Shown: in pieces, positions 1 to 6,688 of the stretch
How positions within the stretch are numbered: position 1 is the stretch's first letter
Layout: each line of letters begins with the position of its first letter
From: Oceanobacillus neutriphilus
GTDB lineage: Bacteria > Bacillota > Bacilli > Bacillales > Amphibacillaceae
Assembly: GCF_014645515.1 (NCBI RefSeq)
Contig: NZ_BMLW01000003.1
Coordinates: 332,689 to 396,688 of the forward strand
Length of the DNA: 64,000 nucleotides
Direction: 5' to 3'
The notes under the pieces: generated by a model
What the model was told of the DNA's origin: nothing
Databases searched by the model: none
What the model saw: only the letters and a program-made list of their open reading frames with translations
Made by a program: the position numbers and the translations under genes

Positions 1-493
1 TCAATGCAGAAAGAGCTTCCTCTAATTCAGGTGAGAGTATATGATCTTTCTCTTCAAGAATATCAAATAAATATTTACGGTATGTTTCGAGAATAGGTTC
101 GTCTTTTATAAACTGTTCTATATCAGATGAAGATAGCTTTAGGAGCTCTGTTTCAAAGAAAGAAAGCTTCGAACTGATTTCTGCAAGCGCGGCACCGCTT
201 TTTGCTGCTGCGCTCTGGTTAGCAGGGTCACTTCCATCTGCGCTTATTAGTAAGTTAGCGTAGACAGCAACGTGAATAACCTTTTCTTGATAAGCCTCTG
301 CTGTTTTCAAAGCCTTGGACAAAGTCTGTGCGCTCTCAGAAAGCTTCCCTTTAAAAGCCGTTATTTGATCCGCGCCCTGAATGGCTTCCTGTAATGCTTT
401 TTCCCAGCTTTCTTTGTCTGGAAAAAGATCTGTTAAATCCCATGTTTGTTCAATTGGAACATCTTTCCGATACTGTCTGTTTGAATTTGACAT
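1..493 (-). CDS. pepF: Oligoendopeptidase F family M3 metallopeptidase, N-terminal part (cut by window edge)
   Basis: The minus strand is open from an ATG at 493 to the window edge, giving 164 residues. The beginning reads MSNSNRQYRKDVPIEQTWDL, then a DLFPD stretch, which matches the start of PepF-type cytoplasmic oligopeptidases that cleave short peptides with a zinc HExxH site. The catalytic part lies outside the window. A GGGGAGG ribosome-binding site sits 7 bases before this ATG; a second in-frame ATG at 499 is too close to it. A complete second PepF gene lies at 60.4 kb, so the genome has at least two. The family call rests on the N-terminal domain only. Confidence 0.85.
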   Translation of the reverse strand, partial: MSNSNRQYRKDVPIEQTWDLTDLFPDKESWEKALQEAIQGADQITAFKGKLSESAQTLSKALKTAEAYQEKVIHVAVYANLLISADGSDPANQSAAAKSGAALAEISSKLSFFETELLKLSSSDIEQFIKDEPILETYRKYLFDILEEKDHILSPELEEALSAL

Positions 494-661
494 ATTCATT
501 CCTCCCCAAATACTTGAAATATTGCCCCATGTAAAAGAAAATAAAGATACAGCAATACTTTATCAATTAATTCGACTACCTAATTAATTATAGTACAGGA
601 GAAGAAAAAATTATAGGATTTTTTAAATAATTCAAAAGTTAATTTGCAAAATGAAAGAATA

Positions 662-692
662 CAAAAAAAGAATAGCCTTATAACAGGCTATC
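662..692 (-). terminator. Rho-independent terminator reading leftward
   Basis: On the minus strand a 7-bp stem (ATAGCCT/AGGCTAT, loop of 6) is followed by a run of T. It would end a leftward transcript coming from yhfH through the structured 720-905 stretch, before the pepF promoter region. Confidence 0.7.
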
Positions 693-719
693 CAGGAGAA
701 GGATTGTAACTTATGGGAA

Positions 720-910
720 ATCATAGTTTATCGCAGCGTAACAGGCTGGGACTTCGATTATTCTTCCCATCGAAGGGCTTTTGTAAGACTCTCACTACAA
801 GAATAGAGAAAAATCGAAATTTCTAAGTGGGAATCCAACAGCCAGTAACGGCCCGATTGGTTCAACTGGCAATCAGTGGGGAGGAAGAAAATCCACACTG
901 ATTGAAGTTT
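720..910. repeat. Structured intergenic element with at least three hairpins
   Basis: No plausible reading frame. Three separate perfect stems are visible: CTTCGAT 752-758 with ATCGAAG 769-775; GCCAGT 841-846 with ACTGGC 865-870; CAATCAGTG 870-878 with CACTGATTG 896-904. The stretch lies between yhfH and a leftward terminator, so it would be the 3' part of the yhfH transcript or a separate RNA. I have an impression that similar blocks recur between genes in other Bacillaceae, but no second copy was found in this window. Confidence 0.45.
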
Positions 911-969
911 CACTTTATTAAACAGGATGTTAAAAACAGTAATTTATAATGGTAGGGTTACTGTCAGCT

Positions 970-1101
970 TTAACGTCCCGGATAATCGCAATCGTCGCAA
1001 ATATTACCATAACAGTCAGCTTTTTCATTTACCATTGCGTTTCCGCATTTTGCGCATTTCTTCTTTGGCAGGTTTTTAAAAAATTCGATAATTCCAGTCA
1101 T
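970..1101 (-). CDS. yhfH: YhfH family small zinc-ribbon-like protein
   Basis: This is a 43-residue protein that begins MTGIIEFFKNLPKKKC and has two cysteine pairs, CAKC at 16-19 and CDDC at 35-38, plus Cys30. That spacing looks like a small zinc ribbon. In B. subtilis a YhfH protein of similar size sits directly beside yhfI and lplJ, as here, which supports the assignment. Start ATG at 1101 has a TAGGAGGA site 7-8 bases upstream. It is divergent from yhfI, sharing a 109-bp promoter region. The biochemical role is unknown. Confidence 0.8.
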   Translation of the reverse strand: MTGIIEFFKNLPKKKCAKCGNAMVNEKADCYGNICDDCDYPGR

Positions 1102-1210
1102 TTCGATTCCTCCTAAGGATTTAATTGATTTAAAAGTATTGTACTATAACAGTTTATTTGTGTCAACACTGTATTGATACAATTTTATAAAAATAGAAGG
1201 AGATGTCAGA

Positions 1211-1939
1211 ATGAAACTAACTATAATTGGATTTTGGGGCGGCTATCCTAATAAAGAAGGCGCTACATCCAGCTACTTATTAGAAAAAGATAATTATAAA
1301 CTTATATTGGATATGGGGAGCGGTTCCCTGTCCAAGCTTCAAAAATTCCTTTCTGTATCTGAATTAGATGCAGTGATTTTATCACATTATCATCATGATC
1401 ATGTAGCAGATATCGGAGTATTACAGTATGCGAAGCTCATTGATTATTACGTTCATAACAATGAAAAGAAATTAAAAATATATGGCCACACAGAAGATAA
1501 GGATGGCTATCTCTCTTTATCACATCAATATACAGAGGGAATAGCTTATAACCCTGATGAAGTATTGAAAGCAGGCCCGTTTGAAATTACATTTTTTAGA
1601 ACGGAGCATCCCGTTCCATGCTTCGGAATGCGTATTACAGATGGTAAGAAGACAATTGTATATACTGCGGACAGCAGTTATACAGAAGCTTGGATTCCGT
1701 TTGCAGAAGGAGCAGATTTATTGATAGCTGACTGCAACTATTTTAAAGGACAGGATGGAACAAAAGCAGGACACATGAACAGTGAGGAAGCAGCAGGTAT
1801 TGCGCAGGCTGCCGGTGTAAAGCAGTTAGTGCTCAGCCACCTGCCGCAATTTGGTGTACTAGAACAGTTGAAAGAAGAAGCAAAACAGATTTATACAGGT
1901 GAAATTGTGTTAGCAGTTGAAGGATATGTGTGGGAATAG
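1211..1939 (+). CDS. yhfI: MBL-fold metallohydrolase YhfI
   Basis: A 242-residue metallo-beta-lactamase-fold protein. The metal-binding signature HYHHDH is at residues 59-64, and the conserved aspartate of the fold is in the YTADSS segment. The length matches B. subtilis YhfI (about 244 residues), and the neighbours yhfH (divergent) and lplJ (downstream) are the same as there. It is probably a cytoplasmic hydrolase; the substrate is unknown, although the general architecture resembles the RNase Z/AtsA-like group. The start ATG follows an AGAAGGAGATG site. lplJ begins 75 bp later, so cotranscription is likely. Confidence 0.88.
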   Translation: MKLTIIGFWGGYPNKEGATSSYLLEKDNYKLILDMGSGSLSKLQKFLSVSELDAVILSHYHHDHVADIGVLQYAKLIDYYVHNNEKKLKIYGHTEDKDGYLSLSHQYTEGIAYNPDEVLKAGPFEITFFRTEHPVPCFGMRITDGKKTIVYTADSSYTEAWIPFAEGADLLIADCNYFKGQDGTKAGHMNSEEAAGIAQAAGVKQLVLSHLPQFGVLEQLKEEAKQIYTGEIVLAVEGYVWE

Positions 1940-2014
1940 TATCCGGGTAGAAGTTTTGATTTGCAATAGTTTATGCGTTAAAATGAGACTAGTGAAAAAG
2001 AGGGAGGAATTAAG

Positions 2015-3010
2015 TTGAAATTTATTGATAATAAAGGTATTAATGATCCTCGTATTAATTTAGCGATTGAGGAGTATATTCTTGAAAATTTTGGTGAGAA
2101 AGATACATATTTATTATTTTATGTAAATAGTCCTTCCATTATCATTGGACGAAACCAAAATACCATTGAAGAAATTAATACGGACTATGTAGACGAAAAA
2201 GGAATTAAAGTTGTCCGGCGTCTTTCCGGTGGCGGAGCTGTTTATCACGATGAACAGAATTTAAATTTCAGCTTTATTACAAAGGATGATGGCGACAGCT
2301 TTCAAAACTTTGCTAAGTTTACACAGCCTGTTGTTGATGCTTTAAATAATATCGGTGTTCCAGTTGAATTACAGGGGAGAAATGATTTAGCAGTAGAAGG
2401 AAGGAAAATCTCTGGTAATGCCATGTTCTCTACACGCGGACGCATGTTCAGCCATGGGACTTTAATGCTGGATTCACAATTAGAAGAATTAACGAAAGCA
2501 TTAAAGGTGAAGAAAATCAAAATTGAATCTAAAGGAATTAAATCGATCCGCAGCCGCGTAGCAAATATTGCGGAATATCTTGATAACCCTATATCAATGG
2601 ACGAGTTCAAGGAATTAATTTTACGCTATATCTTTGATGTAGAAGATGTTAAGGATGTCCCTCAATATGTGTTAACCGAAGATGATTGGGCAAAAATCTA
2701 TGAGATTTCAGAAAAACGCTATCAGCAATGGGACTGGAATTATGGTAAATCACCTTCATTCAACTACCAGGAGTCTAAGAAATTCCCTGGCGGACTGGTG
2801 GATGTCCGTTTAGATGTAAAAAAAGGCATTATCGAAAATTGCATTATCTACGGTGATTTCTTTGGCATAGGTAATGTAAAAGAGCTGGAGGATGCTTTAG
2901 CCGGCATTCGTCATAATCGTGATGCCATCAAAGAAGCGCTGGACCAGATTGATGTATCACATTATCTTGGAAGAATTTCTAAAGAAGAATTTTTAGAACT
3001 GCTTTATTAA
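2015..3010 (+). CDS. lplJ: Lipoate-protein ligase
   Basis: 331 residues, the same length as B. subtilis LplJ. It activates free lipoate with ATP and attaches it to lysines of E2 and GcvH proteins in the cytoplasm. Family motifs are visible: the RLSGGGAVYHD nucleotide/lipoate-binding loop near residue 70, GRNDLAVEGRKISGNA near 119, and the smaller accessory domain at the C terminus. The start is TTG at 2015, chosen because GAGGGAGGA lies just upstream and the protein then begins MKFIDNKGINDPRINLA. It follows yhfI, and a hairpin terminator comes directly after. Confidence 0.95.
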   Translation: MKFIDNKGINDPRINLAIEEYILENFGEKDTYLLFYVNSPSIIIGRNQNTIEEINTDYVDEKGIKVVRRLSGGGAVYHDEQNLNFSFITKDDGDSFQNFAKFTQPVVDALNNIGVPVELQGRNDLAVEGRKISGNAMFSTRGRMFSHGTLMLDSQLEELTKALKVKKIKIESKGIKSIRSRVANIAEYLDNPISMDEFKELILRYIFDVEDVKDVPQYVLTEDDWAKIYEISEKRYQQWDWNYGKSPSFNYQESKKFPGGLVDVRLDVKKGIIENCIIYGDFFGIGNVKELEDALAGIRHNRDAIKEALDQIDVSHYLGRISKEEFLELLY

Positions 3011-3035
3011 ACCATTAGTGATAAATAATATAAAG

Positions 3036-3091
3036 AAAAAACTTCATTCTGAAGGGCAGGTTAAAGCCTTGAATAGAATGGAGTTTTTTTA
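3036..3091 (+). terminator. Terminator after lplJ
   Basis: Arms AAAAAACTTCATTCT and AGAATGGAGTTTTTTT pair around a GC-containing loop and end in a T run, 25 bp after the lplJ stop. Confidence 0.8.
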
Positions 3092-3278
3092 ATCAGTACA
3101 CGATAGTTTGGCAGAAAGGAATTATAAGTTGAAGTAATTTATATTATAGCTTTATTAATTTCTTTTTATTTTTAAAATTAATACAAAAATTCAAAATAAA
3201 TATATCTTTTTACTCATTTTGGTGCTATAATAATTCAAACCTCACTTGTGTCACCAGGTAATTAGGAGGAATATAGAA

Positions 3279-3752
3279 ATGAAAATGAGAGAAATTACAC
3301 CTTACACCATGGCGGTCATATCTGATAAAGATGAAAAAGGAAAATATGTTTCCAGAGTTTTAGAAGATGAAGTGGAATACGTATTAGAAGGAAAACCGAC
3401 AAAAGTAATTGAGTATGCATGTGCCTATTTTGGATCTGATTTAAAAGGCAGACAAAATGGCATTAAAAGTATTTCCGGTATCACACATAAAACTCCAATA
3501 CCGGTTGATCCAAGAAATAGAATGTACTTCTTCCCGACGAAATCCCCGTCACATGAAAGCTGTTCCTGGATCTCACATTCTCATATAGATGAAGTGAAAA
3601 AAATAGACAGTACCTCCACACAAATTCTATTTAAAAATGGAAAAACAATTGATGTAGAGGTTTCTCATGGTATTGTAATCAATCAAATCCAGCGGACAGC
3701 CCAAATTCGTTTTCTTATCGATGAGCGGAGCACTGCGTTTATCGATAAATGA
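3279..3752 (+). CDS. comK: Competence transcription factor ComK, short form
   Basis: Clear ComK: conserved blocks AYFGSDLKGR, THKTPIPVDPRN, FFPT, SCSWISHSHI, and LFKNGKTI fall in the order seen in B. subtilis. ComK is the minor-groove DNA-binding master regulator of competence. ATG 3279 is preferred because TTAGGAGGA ends 8 bases before it; an upstream in-frame ATG at 3246 has no such site. The protein is then 157 residues, against 192 in B. subtilis, and it stops after TAFIDK. It therefore lacks the C-terminal tail that in B. subtilis carries the MecA-recognition segment. An AT-rich promoter region with TATAAT at about 3227 lies upstream; it contains AAAA/TTTT tracts, but I could not define a K-box with the standard spacing. 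Confidence 0.9.
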   Translation: MKMREITPYTMAVISDKDEKGKYVSRVLEDEVEYVLEGKPTKVIEYACAYFGSDLKGRQNGIKSISGITHKTPIPVDPRNRMYFFPTKSPSHESCSWISHSHIDEVKKIDSTSTQILFKNGKTIDVEVSHGIVINQIQRTAQIRFLIDERSTAFIDK

Positions 3753-4086
3753 CATTCAGTATGATTCTATTTATTACGTTTTGCTTTCCTTCCAAAAAAT
3801 TCTCACTTACTTAAGATTTTCCCCTTACCCAGATTGTTCTAAAAATCCTTTTATAATAAAAAACTGCATAAAATAATGTTATTTTCTAAGAATATCATTA
3901 TGAATACTTCTCTGCTTATTTCTTTCTTGAAATATGATAAATATTAAAATAATAAAAAAAGTAAACCCTGGTGGCAATTTGAGTTTGTTAAGCTTCATTT
4001 GATAGAGAAGTTTATACTTTTCAAAAAATCTGCAGTAGCATATAATCATCAATAAGATTGTTGGAATTTTGAGGGAGACTGACCGC
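3753..4086. other. Gap of 334 bp, AT-rich, no gene seen
   Basis: Very AT-rich. No convincing small gene or terminator was found. The minus-strand open frame here (3879-4088) has no ribosome-binding site and no family resemblance. Confidence 0.5.
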
Positions 4087-4725
4087 ATGTACGTAATGAA
4101 TATTACATTTTCAAATTGGCAGGCATATTTAAAAGAAGAAGGCTGGGAGGAATTTATTCGTCAGCTGCTGGAGCAATATGAAGGTCTGGGTCCATTGCCC
4201 GGTATTGCATTGCCTTTTTTTGAAGCGTTTTTACCGTTCTTGCCGCTTATAGTATTTGTGCTCGGAAATGCAGCCGCCTACGGATTATTTGAAGGCTTTC
4301 TGTACTCTTGGCTTGGTGCAAGTCTTGGTGCTGTAATTGTGTTTCTGATTATTCGCCGTTTGGGAAATACAAGGCTGTTAAAAAAGGTTCGCCATAATAA
4401 ACAGGTGAGTAAGATTACTGCGTGGGTAGAAAAACATGGGTTTGGACCTTTGTTTTTATTGCTTTGTTTCCCATTTTCCCCTTCGTCTGTTATTAATGTT
4501 GTAGCTGGATTGTCTAAAATCAGTATCTATCCATTTATATTGGCCGTACTGTTAGGTAAGACAGTAATGATTTTCTCCATTTCCTACGTCGGCTCCAGCA
4601 TCATGGAATTTGCTCAGAATCCGGTAAGGACAATTGTAGTCGGTATAGGTATTATTGTTTTTTGGATGTTCGGCAAGTATTTAGAGAAAAGGCTTCATAA
4701 AAAAGTGGACAAGCATAGTGGATAA
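4087..4725 (+). CDS. yhjE: TVP38/TMEM64 (DedA-like) membrane protein YhjE
   Basis: About 212 residues with several hydrophobic segments and the family core: a re-entrant-like GPLPGIALPFFEAFLPFLP stretch near residue 40 and FPFSPSSVINVVAGLS near 140. The TVP38/DedA group are inner-membrane transporters or scramblase-like proteins involved in lipid carrier or membrane homeostasis; the substrate here is unknown. ATG 4087 is chosen because GAGGGAG lies 10 bases upstream; an alternative is ATG 4096. In B. subtilis yhjE is directly followed by sipV, exactly as here. A terminator separates the two in this window. Confidence 0.85.
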   Translation: MYVMNITFSNWQAYLKEEGWEEFIRQLLEQYEGLGPLPGIALPFFEAFLPFLPLIVFVLGNAAAYGLFEGFLYSWLGASLGAVIVFLIIRRLGNTRLLKKVRHNKQVSKITAWVEKHGFGPLFLLLCFPFSPSSVINVVAGLSKISIYPFILAVLLGKTVMIFSISYVGSSIMEFAQNPVRTIVVGIGIIVFWMFGKYLEKRLHKKVDKHSG

Positions 4726-4738
4726 TACACTATATGAT

Positions 4739-4786
4739 AAAACCCCTCTGGAAAATAAAGCAAAACTTTATCCAGTGGGGTTTTTC
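4739..4786 (+). terminator. Terminator between yhjE and sipV
   Basis: AAAACCCC...TCTGGA pairs with TCCAG-TGGGGTTTTT; a strong stem followed by T residues. Confidence 0.8.
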
Positions 4787-4881
4787 GAAATTTAAATATT
4801 TCCTGCCTGCGGTTGAAAGATTAGATTCCTTTGCTTTGGGGTATGATGTAAGTAATAGACTAAAGCGAAGGAAGAATAACA

Positions 4882-5430
4882 GTGAAAAAATATAATTATA
4901 TAAGGGTTTCCATTGTAGCTGTTTTGTTAATCGCTGTGTTTTTAGTTGTTCGGGCATTTTTATTTGAGAACTATGTTGTCAATGGAAAATCCATGGAACC
5001 GACACTCTATGACGGTAATTTAATGATGGTGAATACAGTTACAAATAATATTTCAAATCTTCATCGTTTTGATGTTATTGTATTTCATGCAACCGAAGAA
5101 AATGATTATGTAAAACGGGTAGTCGGATTACCGGGAGAAACAATAGAATACAAGGATGATCAGTTATATGTAAACGGCGAGTATATTCCCGAGGATTTTC
5201 TGCAGGAAGAAAAAGAGAATGTAGAAACGGAGCTATTAACAGAAGATTTTACACTCCTTGAAGTAACAGGTGAGGAGACTGTGCCAGAAGACCAGATTTT
5301 TGTATTAGGTGATAATCGCGGAGACAGCTTAGACAGCAGGTCTATAGGCTTTATTCCTGTTGATGAGGTGGTTGGAAAGGTTGATATTACCTACTGGCCG
5401 GTAACAGAATTATTTAAGCAGCAGCGTTAA
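4882..5430 (+). CDS. sipV: Type I signal peptidase (SipV-like)
   Basis: 182 residues. One N-terminal membrane anchor (residues 9-28) is followed by the catalytic serine block NGKSMEPTL (Ser37) and the lysine block DYVKRVVGLPGE (Lys78), then the GDNRGDSLDSR box near the C terminus. These are the conserved boxes of Gram-positive SipS-type leader peptidases, which cleave signal peptides outside the membrane. The start is GTG 4882 after GCGAAGGAAG. Position after yhjE matches B. subtilis sipV. A second, distinct signal peptidase gene is at 18.8 kb. Confidence 0.92.
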   Translation: MKKYNYIRVSIVAVLLIAVFLVVRAFLFENYVVNGKSMEPTLYDGNLMMVNTVTNNISNLHRFDVIVFHATEENDYVKRVVGLPGETIEYKDDQLYVNGEYIPEDFLQEEKENVETELLTEDFTLLEVTGEETVPEDQIFVLGDNRGDSLDSRSIGFIPVDEVVGKVDITYWPVTELFKQQR

Positions 5431-5717
5431 TGCGGGTGAATATTTTAATAGCCTGAGATTATGACCATTGAATATCTTAATAGACAGACAGAACCTGAAC
5501 GATGCAAAACAGATGAAAATATAAAAAATAATTTTATTAGGAACAGGCTCCCATCTTTGCTAAAATAAAGATAGGAGCTTTTTTTGCACTTAAAGAAAGA
5601 TAAAAACCAAAATACAAGTCAGTTTCATCATGCTGCACAAATAGATGCGAAGAAATCTTTCCGAAAATAGCGGCGCATCTTTCAACAGCTAACGACAATT
5701 GGAAATACAAAATATAA
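5431..5717 (+). other. Intergenic stretch containing a terminator (5546-5588)
   Basis: No gene was seen. A terminator at 5546-5588 pairs GCTCC-CATCTTT with AAAGATAG-GAGC and ends in seven T residues. It would insulate the following MerR-controlled pair from sipV. Confidence 0.7.
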
Positions 5718-5748
5718 TTGACATGGAGTTAACTCCATCTTTTAAAGT
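5718..5748 (+). promoter_or_regulatory. MerR-type promoter with operator palindrome
   Basis: TTGACA at 5718-5723 and TAAAGT at 5743-5748 are 19 bp apart. Between them lies a 16-bp perfect palindrome ATGGAGTTAACTCCAT (5723-5738). An overlong 19-bp spacer with a dyad between the -35 and -10 boxes is the hallmark of promoters untwisted by MerR-family activators. It precedes the small membrane gene and the MerR gene, so autoregulation is likely. Confidence 0.8.
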
Positions 5749-5777
5749 ATAGGTAATAAAAGATAGGAGTGATTACA

Positions 5778-6095
5778 TTGTCAATTGTTATTTATTTTTT
5801 GGTTGGTCTCTATGCAGTATTAACAGGAATAGCAGGTGCGGTAAAATGGAGACAGACAGGCATACGGCTCCAGCCGGTTTTATTTGTATTCGTGTCATTT
5901 ACTATGCTTGTTGCTTTGTTTATTCCAAATAAAAACATCATGTTTATTATTTTAATCGCTGCATCTGTCCTGATGCATATACTTGCGGTTGCAGAAGGAT
6001 TGTTGACCAATGGAAAACTTACTCCCAGTCATCATCTGATTCGGTTTATATTCCATTTGAGTCTTGTATTACTAATATATAAATATATTGTTTAG
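5778..6095 (+). CDS. Small hydrophobic membrane protein, target of adjacent MerR regulator
   Basis: About 105 residues with three or four hydrophobic helices; not recognised as a named family. TTG 5778 is the likely start, with ATAGGAG 8 bases upstream; the GTG at 5769 overlaps that ribosome-binding site. It is the first gene behind the MerR-type promoter and ends 13 bp before the MerR reading frame begins, so the two form an operon. A membrane protein induced by a MerR sensor suggests a role in handling a small molecule, but this is inference from context only. Confidence 0.65.
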   Translation: MSIVIYFLVGLYAVLTGIAGAVKWRQTGIRLQPVLFVFVSFTMLVALFIPNKNIMFIILIAASVLMHILAVAEGLLTNGKLTPSHHLIRFIFHLSLVLLIYKYIV

Positions 6096-6108
6096 CAGGT
6101 GATTTATT

Positions 6109-6513
6109 ATTAAAATTAGTGAAGCTTCCTCAAGTACCGGATTAAGTAAAGATACGATACGATATTACGAAAAGATCGGCCTGCTTCATCCAAAAATAAA
6201 AAAAGCTCATCGTGAATACAGTGAAACTGATCTTGATATAATGGATGCGATTATGAAGCTGAAACAAACAGGCTTTTCACTAAACGAGATCAAAACACTG
6301 TTAGACTGGTCAAAAGATGCTGACCATGAAAGGCAGCTGACAAAAGAAGAAATAAAAAATCTGAAGCAGATAAAAAGTCTTTTTCAAAATAAATATAGGC
6401 AAATGCTCGAACAAGAAAAACAAATAAAGGAAATTAAACATGTATTAAAACGTGCAGATTATAAAATAGATTATTTGCTGGAAAAAAATAAACAGGAAAG
6501 TGTATCCTTGTAA
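6109..6513 (+). CDS. MerR family transcriptional regulator, apparent ATT start codon
   Basis: Read from 6109 the protein is 134 residues. It begins KISEASSSTGLSKDTIRYYE after the initiator, the canonical MerR winged-helix start, then HREYSETDLDIMDAI and a long coiled-coil dimerisation helix (about 75-125). No ATG, GTG or TTG is in frame between the preceding stop (6100-6102) and the ATG at 6241, which would delete the DNA-binding domain. AGGTGA (6097-6102) is 6 bases before ATT 6109, so ATT is the likely start codon. Translational coupling to the upstream membrane gene is plausible. No effector-binding cysteines are visible, which argues against a metal-type MerR. The regulator probably acts on the 5718-5748 operator. 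Confidence 0.8.
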   Translation: MKISEASSSTGLSKDTIRYYEKIGLLHPKIKKAHREYSETDLDIMDAIMKLKQTGFSLNEIKTLLDWSKDADHERQLTKEEIKNLKQIKSLFQNKYRQMLEQEKQIKEIKHVLKRADYKIDYLLEKNKQESVSL

Positions 6514-6688
6514 TTTTAAGTGAAATAATTGCAGAACAGGCCTTGCTCTTCATCTCTTTTCTGCCGATTTTACTTTACTGTTGTGATTGATAATTGTATG
6601 TGAATAGAAAGGAAAGCTTGCGTTTAAATATGAATAGAATTTGCTCAATATATAAATACATATGTCATTAAAAAAGGAGTGTGTGCGA

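Noticed and set aside
3120..3278. ComK K-box before comK
   Set aside because: AAAA and TTTT tracts are abundant in this AT-rich stretch, but none shows a clear AAAA-N5-TTTT pair with standard spacing, so it is not called.
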